Assembly: GCF_001280005.1 (NCBI RefSeq)
Contig: NZ_LGDW01000236.1
Span: forward strand, 62,001 to 126,000
Direction: 5' to 3'
DNA: 64,000 bases
Origin: Streptomyces sp. NRRL WC-3618
GTDB taxonomy: Bacteria > Actinomycetota > Actinomycetes > Streptomycetales > Streptomycetaceae
Part shown: in pieces, positions 17,351 through 25,672 of the stretch
Numbering within the stretch: position 1 is the stretch's first letter
How the letters are laid out: each line of letters opens with the position of its first letter
Notes under the pieces: model-generated
What the model was told of the DNA's origin: nothing
Database searches by the model: none
Seen by the model: only the letters and a program-made list of their open reading frames with translations
Made by a program: the position numbers and the translations under genes

Positions 17351-18021
17351 GGCGTCCTCCCGAGGACGGAGACCCCCGGCCGGGGCGCCTTGCTCCCGGC
17401 GGTCCGGACGGTGGCGGGGCCGGTCGCGGCGGAAGTGGTCGCGGCGAGCGCGGCGTCGAAGTACTCGCACACCAGGTGCACGGCCACCAGGTGGGTCTCC
17501 TGGACGGTCGCGGTGGTCTCGGCGTCGACGCACAGTGCCTGGTCGGCCGCCTCCGCGAGCGGATTCGGGGAGGCGCCGGTCAGGGCCCAGACCTCCACAC
17601 CGGCCGCGCGGGCCGTCATCGCGGCGGAGAGCAGGTTGGTGCTGCGTCCGGAGGTGGAGAGCAGGAGCAGGACGTCGCCGTGGCGGCCGTGCGCCGCCAC
17701 TTGGCGGGCGAAGACGTGCTCGAATCCGTAGTCGTTGCCGATGGCCGTCAGGCTGGACGTCTCGGCGTGCAGGGATATGGCCGAGTAGGCGGCGCGTTCC
17801 TCGCGGTAGCGCCCGACCAGTTCAGCGGTCAGGTGTTGCGCCTGGGCGGCGCTGCCGCCGTTTCCGGCGGCCAGCAGCCGGCCCCCGGCGGGCAGTACCA
17901 CGGCGAGCCGCTCGCCCCAGTGGGCGAGTTGGCCGAGGCCATGGACGCGCAGGCGTTGGAGGGCGTGCTGGAGCGACTGGCAGTGCTGGTGCGCTGCCTC
18001 GTGCAGGGGGTTCTGGCTCAT
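17347..18021 (-). CDS. gmhA: Sedoheptulose 7-phosphate isomerase (SIS domain)
   Basis: A 224-aa SIS-domain protein. GNGGSAAQAQHLTAEL (about 53-68) and LLLSTSGRSTNLL form the phosphosugar-binding site, and HLVAVHLVCEYFD near the C-terminus carries the family's catalytic-type His/Glu. GmhA converts sedoheptulose 7-phosphate to D-glycero-D-manno-heptose 7-phosphate, the first step of heptose nucleotide synthesis. It overlaps hldE by four bases downstream; 142 bp separate it from the GT4 gene upstream, the largest gap in the operon. Confidence 0.9.
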   Translation of the reverse strand: MSQNPLHEAAHQHCQSLQHALQRLRVHGLGQLAHWGERLAVVLPAGGRLLAAGNGGSAAQAQHLTAELVGRYREERAAYSAISLHAETSSLTAIGNDYGFEHVFARQVAAHGRHGDVLLLLSTSGRSTNLLSAAMTARAAGVEVWALTGASPNPLAEAADQALCVDAETTATVQETHLVAVHLVCEYFDAALAATTSAATGPATVRTAGSKAPRPGVSVLGRTP

Positions 18022-18163
18022 GGCGTCGGGCCGGCCGCTCGCGGGAGCGGTCCACGCCCCACCTCCTTCGGGTCTCGGGGCTGCGCGGAACGGGCCGCCG
18101 GTCCGGCGGGGCCGGAGGGGCGGCGGAGGTCGGTGGCGGCGCGCCGGGCGTGCGCCGACGGGC

Positions 18164-19435
18164 TCACGTCGCCCCGGCGGCGGTCAGGCGCCGGGCCAGC
18201 GCCGAACGGTAGGAACGCTCGGTGGCGGCGGCTACGTGGGGCCAGCCGTACCTTCTCGTCACGCGCCGCCGGCCTGCCGCGCCGTAGGCCTCGCGCAGAC
18301 CGGGGTCGGCCAGCAGCCCGGCCACGGCGTCCGCCAGGGCGCGGGGATCTCCGGGCGCCACCAGCCGCCCGGTCTCCCGGTCGACGACGGTGTCCAGCTG
18401 ACCTCCGACGGCGCTCGCGACGACGGGCCGACCGCAGGCCATGGCCTCCAGCGGCACGATGCCGAACGGCTCGTAGTCCGCGGGGCACAGGACGACGTCG
18501 GCGCCGCGCATCAGGGCGGGCACGTCCACGCAGGGGACCGCGCCGAGGAAGCGCACCCGGTCGCCGACCCCGGCCGCGCGGGCGAGCTCCCGCAGGCGGC
18601 GTACCTCGGGATCACCGTTCAGGAGGCCGGGCCCGGGGCCGCCCGCGATCACGAGCTCCGCCTCGGGCAGGCGCGCGAGCGCGGCCACGGAGACGGCGGC
18701 GCCCTTGCGCGGCACCAGGCGGCCGACCTGGAGCAGCCGGTAGCGGTGGTTGGTCGCGCGTGCGGTGACCGCGCCGTCCGGCCGGAACCTCTCGGTGTCC
18801 ACTCCGCACGGGACGATGTCGGCCCTGCCACCGGGGACGCCCATCCGTTCGAGCTCGGCGACCTCGTCCCGGCAGGTGGCCACCACCCGGTCGCAGCCGA
18901 GGCCGATCTCCCGTTCCAGGCCGATGCGTGTCGGCGGGCTCGTGTCGGCACCTCCCTGGTGCCTCTTCTTGACCGTTCCGAGCGCGTGGTAGGTGTGCAG
19001 CATCGGCAGCCGCAGCTCGCGTGCGGCCGCGAGGGAGGCGAGGCCCGACATCCAGAAGTGCGAATGGATCAGGTCGGGGCGCTGGCCGTACAGCCAGAGG
19101 TGGGTGAGGTATTGGCCGAACTCCCGCATGTAGGGCAGTAGTTCGTCCTTGGGGAGGTACTCGGCCGGCCCGGCCGGGACGTGGTGCACCGTGACGCCGG
19201 GGCGCATGACGACGCGTTCGGGGAGATCCCGGGCATCGCGCCGGGTGTAGACCGTCACGCGGTGGCCCCGGTCGGCGAGGGCACCGGCCAGACAGGCCAC
19301 GTGCACGTTCTGTCCCCCGGCGTCCACTCCGCCCAGGGCGGCGAGCGGGCTCGCGTGCTCGGACACCAGGGCGAGTGACAACGGCCGCCGGCGTCGGCCG
19401 GCCAGGACGGTCGACCGCAGGGGGGACGATGTCAT
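18164..19435 (-). CDS. Glycosyltransferase family 4 (MshA/sucrose-phosphate-synthase-like)
   Basis: A 423-aa retaining glycosyltransferase with the GT-B fold. The N-terminal acceptor domain has GGVDAGGQNVHVACLAGAL and HSHFWMSG; the C-terminal donor domain has VGRLVPRKGA and the EX7E stretch PADYEPFGIVPLEAMACG. ATG 19435 overlaps the stop of the upstream GT gene by four bases (ATGA), so the two are coupled. Donor and acceptor cannot be read from sequence; an ADP- or GDP-linked heptose is plausible from the operon. Confidence 0.9.
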   Translation of the reverse strand: MTSSPLRSTVLAGRRRRPLSLALVSEHASPLAALGGVDAGGQNVHVACLAGALADRGHRVTVYTRRDARDLPERVVMRPGVTVHHVPAGPAEYLPKDELLPYMREFGQYLTHLWLYGQRPDLIHSHFWMSGLASLAAARELRLPMLHTYHALGTVKKRHQGGADTSPPTRIGLEREIGLGCDRVVATCRDEVAELERMGVPGGRADIVPCGVDTERFRPDGAVTARATNHRYRLLQVGRLVPRKGAAVSVAALARLPEAELVIAGGPGPGLLNGDPEVRRLRELARAAGVGDRVRFLGAVPCVDVPALMRGADVVLCPADYEPFGIVPLEAMACGRPVVASAVGGQLDTVVDRETGRLVAPGDPRALADAVAGLLADPGLREAYGAAGRRRVTRRYGWPHVAAATERSYRSALARRLTAAGAT

Positions 19436-20394
19436 GACCGTACCTCCGATATCAGGCGCTCCCAGTCGTCCAGGAAGCGTTTGAGGCCGTAGCGTTCGAG
19501 AGCGGCCTGCCGCGCGCGTGCGCCGTCCTCGGCGGCGGCCTGTGGTTCGTCGAGGTAGTGGCGGGCCGCGCGGGCCAGCACCTCGGGCCGGGTGGACAGG
19601 ACACCGGTGCCGGGCGCCACCGCCTCCGCGGCTTCCGTGGTGGCCAGCGCCACGACCGGCATGCCCAGGTGCATGGCCTCCAGGAGGGACAGCCCCAGGG
19701 AGGTCCAGCGCACGGGGTGCAGGTAGAGGCGGCGCCGCGCCATCGCCGCGTGCAGGTCCCGCTGCGGCAGTTCGTACGAGCGGCATCGGTCGGGGGGCAG
19801 GCCCAGGTGTTCGGCGAGTCCTTCGGTGCGCATGCCGAAGACGTCCAGGGGCGCGGCGCGCGCCAGCGCCGGCAGCAGGTCCGTGCCGGTGTGACGGCCC
19901 CGGCGGACCGGTTCGTTGACGACGACCGCGGCGCGGGGCAGCGTACCCGTGTAGAGGTGCCCCGGGTCGACGATGCCGTGCTCGACGACCTCGGTGCGGG
20001 TGGTGCCGTTGTCCCAGAACAGCCGGTTGAAGTGCGTGACGTGCACCAGCGTCAGATCGGTGCGGTCGGCGCAGGGGTGGCGGGTGGTGGGCACGTTGCC
20101 GTCCGGTGCGTTGTGTTCCAGATACACGGCCGGTACGTCCCGGCCGGGACGGCGCCGGAGCCAGCGTTCGGCGAGTTCCGCTTCGTGGGGCCGCTGCAGT
20201 ACGACGAGGTCCACGGCGGTGTCCGCCAGTTCGGCGGGGCCGACCTCGCGGACGGACACCGGCCAGGCGAAGGTCCGGGCCCGCCCCAGTCCGTCGGGCC
20301 CGCGGTCCGGCGTGACGGGGACCAGGTAGGTGTGGGGCCCTTGGACGAACGCGGTGGTCCACGAACCGTGGACGTGCCACAGCAGGATGTTCAT
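19432..20394 (-). CDS. Glycosyltransferase (GT4/GT1-like)
   Basis: A 320-aa protein starting MNILLWHVHGSWTTAFVQG. It has YLEHNAPDGNVP and HVTHFNRLFWDNG in the acceptor half, and HPVRWTSLGLSLLEAMHLGMPVVAL, a GT4-like EX7E donor-binding region, in the second half. It is somewhat shorter than typical GT-B enzymes. It overlaps its neighbours by four bases on both sides (ATGA), firmly within the operon. The specific sugar transferred is unknown. Confidence 0.87.
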   Translation of the reverse strand: MNILLWHVHGSWTTAFVQGPHTYLVPVTPDRGPDGLGRARTFAWPVSVREVGPAELADTAVDLVVLQRPHEAELAERWLRRRPGRDVPAVYLEHNAPDGNVPTTRHPCADRTDLTLVHVTHFNRLFWDNGTTRTEVVEHGIVDPGHLYTGTLPRAAVVVNEPVRRGRHTGTDLLPALARAAPLDVFGMRTEGLAEHLGLPPDRCRSYELPQRDLHAAMARRRLYLHPVRWTSLGLSLLEAMHLGMPVVALATTEAAEAVAPGTGVLSTRPEVLARAARHYLDEPQAAAEDGARARQAALERYGLKRFLDDWERLISEVRS

Positions 20395-20933
20395 ACGGTT
20401 GCTCCTCTGTCTCTCTCGCGGTCGGCCGCCGTCCCGGCCGGACTGCCGTTCACGGGCGCGGGAGCCAGGAGCGCGGCCACGGCGGTCAGCACTTCACCGT
20501 CGCCGATGCCGTCCAGACAGGGGTGTCCGGCCACCGGGCAGTCGCGGGCCCTGCTGTCGGCGCAGGTGGCCGCCTGGTCGCCGAGCAGGACGTGGGGAAC
20601 CCGGTACGGGCGCCAGCGTTCGGCCGGCACCACGGGAGCGAAGGCGCAGACCACCGGTATGCCCACGGAGCAGGCCAGGTGCATCGGGCCGGTGTTGCCG
20701 GTCACGACGACGCCGGCGCCCGCGAGGACGCCCGCCAGCTCGTGCAGGTCGGCTGTGGCGCCGCCGAGGTCGAGTCCGTGCCGGCCCGCCAGCCGGGCCG
20801 CCGGGACGCCCTGCGGGCCGCAGAGCAGGGTGGTGTGGGACGAGCCGGCCGCCACCGCGCGTACGGCGGGCCCGGCCAGCAGGACGTCGCCGGCGCTGTC
20901 GAGGCGTACGACCAGGCTGCGCGGGGCGCTCAT
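20391..20933 (-). CDS. Glycosyltransferase family 9 protein with an apparent internal deletion
   Basis: A 180-aa frame that joins the N-terminal end of a GT9 enzyme (SLVVRLDSAGDVLLAGPAVRA, TTLLCGPQGV) directly to the C-terminal end (GHAGRHG-type region LAGRHGLDLGGAT, VVVTGNTGPMHLACSVG, FAPVVPAERWRPY, CPVAGHPCL). GT9 heptosyltransferases are normally about 330-350 aa, so roughly 150 central residues are missing without loss of frame, around codons 45-50. Both gene ends still overlap their neighbours by four bases. The protein is probably inactive. Confidence 0.78.
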   Translation of the reverse strand: MSAPRSLVVRLDSAGDVLLAGPAVRAVAAGSSHTTLLCGPQGVPAARLAGRHGLDLGGATADLHELAGVLAGAGVVVTGNTGPMHLACSVGIPVVCAFAPVVPAERWRPYRVPHVLLGDQAATCADSRARDCPVAGHPCLDGIGDGEVLTAVAALLAPAPVNGSPAGTAADRERDRGATV

Positions 20934-21589
20934 CGCAGGGATCCGCTCGCCCGTACCGGCCCGTCGGACGACAGGATGAGGCGGACGGCCGCGAGGAGGT
21001 CGGTCGCCGTCTCCCGGGCGGCGGCGACCTCGTCGGGACGCGTCACGGGGGTCGGCACGAGGACACCCCGGGCGCCGGCCGCCTCGGCGGCCCGTACGTC
21101 GGCGCCGATGTCGCCGACGACGACGGTGCGTCCGGGGGCCGCGCCGAGCCGGTCGCAGGCGGCGAGGACCAGGCCCGGAGCCGGCTTGCGGCAGCCGCAG
21201 CCGCCGTCGGGGCCGTGCGGGCACACCGCCCACACCGCGAACGGGCCGAGCATCGCGTCGACGCGCAGGCGTACGGAGTGCACCTGGTCCCGCGTCAGCA
21301 GGCCGCGGGCGACGCCCGACTGGTTGCTGACGACGCCGACCGGGATTCCCCGGTCGCGCAGTGCCGCGATCGCCGCGCGGGCGGACGGCATGGGAGCCAC
21401 CCGGTCCGGGTCGCCGTTGTAGGGGACGTCGACGACGAGGGTTCCGTCACGGTCGAAGAGGACCGCCTCCGGCAGCGGCTCGGCCGCTTCCGGCGGGCCG
21501 GGAAGCCCCGGAGCCGGGCGGGGAGCGCCCCACACCCAGGGCCCTTCGGCGGGCCGGGCGCGGCGGCGTCCGGTGGACGGGGTCCTCAT
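20930..21589 (-). CDS. gmhB: D-glycero-D-manno-heptose 1,7-bisphosphate 7-phosphatase (GmhB-like HAD)
   Basis: A 219-aa HAD phosphatase. The catalytic motif DRDGT has Asp46 and Asp48, motif II is SNQSG, and the Zn2+-binding loop CPHGPDGGCGCRKP has Cys123, His125, Cys131 and Cys133, the signature that separates GmhB from other HAD enzymes. It removes the 7-phosphate between the two HldE reactions. The first 40 residues are a proline-rich extension not needed for the fold, so a later start is possible. ATG 21589 overlaps the GT2 stop (ATGA). Confidence 0.9.
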   Translation of the reverse strand: MRTPSTGRRRARPAEGPWVWGAPRPAPGLPGPPEAAEPLPEAVLFDRDGTLVVDVPYNGDPDRVAPMPSARAAIAALRDRGIPVGVVSNQSGVARGLLTRDQVHSVRLRVDAMLGPFAVWAVCPHGPDGGCGCRKPAPGLVLAACDRLGAAPGRTVVVGDIGADVRAAEAAGARGVLVPTPVTRPDEVAAARETATDLLAAVRLILSSDGPVRASGSLR

Positions 21590-22668
21590 GTCCGCGCCTG
21601 CTCGCGCGGTGTCCGCCCGGAATCCGCCGCGTCCGTCAGCGGCGGGCGCGCGGGCCCGAGGGGGCGGGCGGCCCGGTGCGCGGCGTGGCCCCGCAGCCAG
21701 TACCAGGTGGCGACGGGCGGGATGAGGACGCTGGTCATGACCATGGTGGCGATCTCGGTACGGGTCCTGGGCCCGGGCGTGATCCGCGCCGCCGCGAACT
21801 CGGCGGTGCCGGCCAGCCATGCGGCCGCGCAGACCCCGGCGGCGCCGGTCCTGCCCGACAGCGCGCAGCCGACGGCGGTGACGGCCGCCGCGGTGACGGC
21901 GAGGTGGCGCCGCAGCCGCCCGCGCGGGGCCGCGGCCCGCTGCCACCAACCGGATCCGTGCAGGCGCCTCATCAGTACGTCGTCGGCGTTGCCCGCCTGG
22001 ACGCGCACGGACACCCAGCGGTCGGCGGGCCGCACCGGATGCGTGGTGCGGCGTGTGCCGGCGGCCAGGGTCCAACCGCCGTCGAGGAGGCGCAGGGCCA
22101 GGTCGGCGTCCTCCCGGAAGGCCCGGGGGAAGCGTTCGTCGAATCCGTCGGCGGCCTCCAGCGCCTCGCGCCGGAAGGCCATGTCGGCGGTGATCCAGCG
22201 GGCGGTGGCCAGGCCCGCGGTGTTGCGCTCCCAGTCCGTGGGGCGGCGCCCGGAGGGCAGGGGCACGTCGATGCGCGCAGTGAGGGCTGCCGTGGCGCGG
22301 GGCGCCGTGGCGAGGTCGTGGAGCAGGTCACGGCCCCAGGTGGGCCCGGGCACCACATCGTCGTCCAGGAAGACGATCCACGGCACCTGGCCCACCGACC
22401 GGGCCCCGGCGTTGCGGGCGGCGGCGGGGCCCCGGCCGGCGCCGGACACGATGGTGGTCACCGGGAGCAGGGTCGGCGGCACGTCCAGGGCGGGGGTCAC
22501 GGCGCCGGGGCCCGGGCGGTCGTGGACGAGGACGACCGCCGCCGGTCCGGTGCCGTCGGCCGTGGCGGCGGCGAGGGCCTCCAGGCAGCCCCGGAGGCTG
22601 GGTCTGCCCAGGGTGGGAACGACCACGGCGTAGGTTTCGGGATCCGGTGGCCGCGTCGTCGCGCTCAC
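21586..22668 (-). CDS. Glycosyltransferase family 2 with C-terminal membrane segments
   Basis: A 360-aa protein. The GT-A domain (about 12-245) starts YAVVVPTLGRPSLRGCLEAL, has the metal-binding DDDVVPGP and the acceptor-region sequence AFREDADLALRLL. About 260-330 is hydrophobic with two or three probable membrane helices, so the enzyme should sit on the inner face of the membrane. GTG 22668 follows GGGGAGGAAGC and overlaps the carbamoyltransferase stop (GTGA). The transferred sugar is unknown. Confidence 0.88.
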   Translation of the reverse strand: MSATTRPPDPETYAVVVPTLGRPSLRGCLEALAAATADGTGPAAVVLVHDRPGPGAVTPALDVPPTLLPVTTIVSGAGRGPAAARNAGARSVGQVPWIVFLDDDVVPGPTWGRDLLHDLATAPRATAALTARIDVPLPSGRRPTDWERNTAGLATARWITADMAFRREALEAADGFDERFPRAFREDADLALRLLDGGWTLAAGTRRTTHPVRPADRWVSVRVQAGNADDVLMRRLHGSGWWQRAAAPRGRLRRHLAVTAAAVTAVGCALSGRTGAAGVCAAAWLAGTAEFAAARITPGPRTRTEIATMVMTSVLIPPVATWYWLRGHAAHRAARPLGPARPPLTDAADSGRTPREQART

Positions 22669-24295
22669 GCTTCCTCCCCGGTGCGGAACAGCCGACCCCG
22701 GCGAACGGCGTACGGTCCGATGGCGAGCAGGTCCACGGGGGACGAGCCGAAGCACTCCAGCGCGTCCCGGGGGTCGTCCACCATGGGCCTGCCCGCTGTG
22801 TTCAGGCTGGTGTTGACCACCACCGGCAGTCCCGTGCGGCGCTCGAACTCGGTGAGCACGCGTGCCACCAGCGGTTCCCGCCGCGCGTCCACGGTCTGGA
22901 TACGGGCCGTCCCGTCGACGTGCACGACGGCTGGGATCCGCTCCAGCCACTCGGGGGCCACGTGATGGACGAAGAGCATGTACGGGCTGGGCATCGGGCC
23001 GTCGAAGATCTCGGACGCCCGCTCGGCGAGCACCATGGGGGCCACGGGCCGGAACTGTTCGCGCCCCTTGACGTCGTTGAGCCGCTCCAGGTTTCCCGCG
23101 TGCCCGGGATGCGCCAGCAGGGACCGGTGTCCCAGGGCGCGCGGCCCGTACTCGGAACGGCCCTGGAACCAGGCGACGATGGCGTTGTCGGCGAGGGCGT
23201 CGGCCACGGTCGCCGCGATGTCCGGCGGCCGGTCGAAGGGCACGCCGGCCGTCTTCAGCCAGGCGCCGAGCTCCGCGTCGGACCAGTCACGGCCCACTCG
23301 TCCCCCGCTCCGGCGGCGAGGAGCAGCGCGGAGCCGAGGGCCGTTCCGGCGTCGCCGGCCGCGGGTTGCACCCAGACACGCGCGAAGGGACCGTCCCGGG
23401 CGATTCGGGAATTGGCCACGCAGTTGAGGGCGACGCCTCCGGCCAGGGTGAGGACATCGTCATGGGTGCGCCCGTGCAGCCAGCGCGTGAGGTCGAGGAG
23501 CGTTTCCTCCAGTACGGCCTGGGCGCTCGCCGCGACGTCCGCGTGGGCGGCGGTCCACGGCTCGTCGGCGCCGCGCGGCGGGCAGAACTCGTGCCAGGGG
23601 ACGCCGGTGGCGTGGAAACCGCCGTCGCCGGTCGGGTACACGTACCGCCTCAGTTCGGCGAGCACGCGCGGGGTGCCGTGGGAGGCGAGGGCCATCACCT
23701 TGAACTCGTCGGAGGATCTCAGGAAGCCCAGGTGAGCGGTGAGTTCCTCGTACACGAGCCCGAGGGAGTGCGGGAGGTCCTGCGCGTACAGCGGTTCCAG
23801 CCGACTGCCGGTCCGGCGCGCAGCCAGGTGGGAGGCGCGCTCACCGCGCCCGTCGAGGACCAATACGGAGCTGGTGTCCGCACCGTCGGCGGCGAAAGCG
23901 CCCGAGGCGGCGTGCGCCATGTGGTGGGGTACGAAGCGGACGAGGGCCGGGTCGAGCCCGGGAAGCGCCGTGGCCAGGAAGCCCGGTGCCTCGCGGGCGT
24001 ACGTCTGGCGCAGGTGGTCCCACGGGTCGTGCAGGCCCAGGCTCTTGGCGGGGAGGGCCAGGGCCGGATCGTAGGAGTAGGCGACGGCGTCCAGGTCCTG
24101 CGGGCGCAGCCCGGCGCGGCCCAGGCACCACGCCGCGGCCTGCACGGGGAGCTCCCAGGCGGAGAACGGGAGGGGCCGTTTGCCGTGCTTGCGGCGTGAG
24201 AACCGTTCCTCCTCGGCGGCGGCGACGGTACGGCCGTCGATGACGAGGGCGGCGGCGGGATCGTGGAAGAGCGCGTTGATGCCGAGAATGCGCAT
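22665..24295 (-). pseudogene. Carbamoyltransferase (NodU/TobZ type), split by a frameshift
   Basis: Two overlapping frames give the halves of one NodU/CmcH-type carbamoyltransferase. The first (24295-23255, 346 codons) begins MRILGINALFHDPAAALVIDG and contains the Kae1-like part with HHMAHAASGAF and LAGGVALNC. The second (23297-22665, 210 codons) contains SEYGPRALGHRSLLA and the rest of the C-terminal domain. Adding one G to the GGGGG run at about 23305-23309 restores a single frame reading AGAGGRVGRDWSDAELGAWL. Either the gene is broken, a sequencing slip occurred, or the GTG at 23297 re-initiates. The intact enzyme would carbamoylate a sugar hydroxyl from carbamoyl phosphate and ATP. Confidence 0.82.
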
Positions 24296-24376
24296 GGCGG
24301 ACCGCCCTTTCGGCTGTGGGACGTAAGGGGTGTCGGCACCCGGGCGGGCGCCGGACGGCGAGGCTCGCGGCGGAGG

Positions 24377-25339
24377 TCAGTCGTCCGGGTGGCCGCGGAA
24401 CCAGGCGATGGTGCGAAGCAGCCCTTCGTCGGCCGTCACGAGCGGTTCCCACTGCAGCTTGTCGCGGGCCAGCGTGATGTCGGGGCAGCGCACGGTGGGG
24501 TCGTCCGTGGGACGCTCCACGAAGGTGATCTCCGAGGTGGAACCGGTCAGTCCGATGATCCGCCGGGCCAGTTCCAGCATGGTGAGCTCGTCGGGGTTGC
24601 CGAGGTTCACGGGCCCCGGCATGCCGTGCGCGGCAGCCTTGAGGATCCCCGAGACGGTGTCGTCGACGTAGCAGAGCGACCGGGTCTGCGCGCCGTCGCC
24701 CGTGACCGTCAGCGGTGTGCCGGCCAGGGCCTGGCGGATGAAGGTCGGCACGGCGCGGCCGTCGTAACCCCGCATGCGCGGACCGTAGGTGTTGAACAGC
24801 CGCACGACACAGGTGTCGGTGCCGAGCGTCGTGCCGTGAGCCGTGGTGAATGCCTCGCCGAAACGCTTCGCCTCGTCGTAGACGCTTCTCGGACCGACGG
24901 GATTGACATGGCCCCAGTAGCGCTCGCTCTGCGGGTGCTCCTGCGGATCGCCGTAGACCTCGGAGGTGGAGGCGAGGAGGAAGCGGGCTCCGCTGCGGTG
25001 GGCGAGCTCCAGCGCGTTGCGGGTACCGAGGCTGCCCGCTTCCAGTGTGTGCAGGGGCAGCCGGAGGTAGTCGGCGGGTGAGGCCGGAGAGGCGAGGTGG
25101 AGGACCAGGTCGGGGGGCCGCGGCACGCTGAAGGGCTGTGAGACGTTCGCCTCGTGGAGCGTGAAGCCGGACCGGCCCGCCAGGTGGGCCACGTTCTCGG
25201 GCCGTCCCGTGCTGAAGTCGTCGACGCAGGTGACGGCGGTGCCCGCCTCGATCAGGGCCGAACACAGGTGGGAGCCGACGAAGCCCGCGCCTCCGGTGAC
25301 GACTGCGTGCTCCCAAGTCCGCGTCGTGGTAGGGCCCAT
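24377..25339 (-). CDS. NAD-dependent nucleotide-sugar epimerase/decarboxylase (UXS-like)
   Basis: A 320-aa extended SDR. The Rossmann motif TGGAGFVGSH lies at about 15-24, DDFSTG follows strand 2, and STSEVYGD and SVYDEAKR supply the catalytic Ser/Tyr/Lys. RLFNTYGPRM and the DDTVSGIL stretch resemble UDP-glucuronate decarboxylases and dTDP-sugar dehydratases. ATG 25339 follows GAGGAG. It is the first gene of the glycoconjugate operon and probably makes a second sugar donor. It is not an obvious ADP-heptose 6-epimerase (HldD). Confidence 0.88.
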   Translation of the reverse strand: MGPTTTRTWEHAVVTGGAGFVGSHLCSALIEAGTAVTCVDDFSTGRPENVAHLAGRSGFTLHEANVSQPFSVPRPPDLVLHLASPASPADYLRLPLHTLEAGSLGTRNALELAHRSGARFLLASTSEVYGDPQEHPQSERYWGHVNPVGPRSVYDEAKRFGEAFTTAHGTTLGTDTCVVRLFNTYGPRMRGYDGRAVPTFIRQALAGTPLTVTGDGAQTRSLCYVDDTVSGILKAAAHGMPGPVNLGNPDELTMLELARRIIGLTGSTSEITFVERPTDDPTVRCPDITLARDKLQWEPLVTADEGLLRTIAWFRGHPDD

Positions 25340-25672
25340 CGTGATCTCCTCATGAGCAGGGGGAGAGCGGGACGCAGGTATCGAGGACGGCGGTGACTGC
25401 GCCGTCCCGCGCCTGGGAACAACCCGCAGGGTGACCTCAGCCTGCCGGAGAGCCCGACGCGGCGCTCGGGGACAGGGCCATTCGGGTGATAACCCACTGT
25501 CGCCGGGCGCCGCCTCCGGCCACCGCCCGTCCGGTGGCCGGTCGAGCAGGATGAAGGGGTCAGCGGCGGGGAGTGCCGGCTCGAACATGTTCCGGCCGGG
25601 CCGGCGACAGCGCCGCCCTGAGCGCCCGGTGCGAGACTGTATGTGTAAGGAGCACCTGCGGAGGTGACGCTG
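25340..25672. other. Divergent promoter region of the glycoconjugate operon and the GAF-ANTAR pair
   Basis: A 333-bp gap between the operon's first gene and the first GAF-ANTAR gene. It must hold both promoters. A short palindrome GGGTGATAACCC (about 25485) and an A/T-richer stretch ACTGTATGTGTAAGGAG just before the plus-strand start are the only features seen; neither can be assigned to a known factor. Confidence 0.45.

Noticed and set aside
20330..22633. A very long plus-strand open frame (767 codons) opposite the glycoconjugate operon
   Set aside because: It is Arg/Gly/Pro-rich without family features and lies antisense to four well-supported overlapping genes; a product of high GC.
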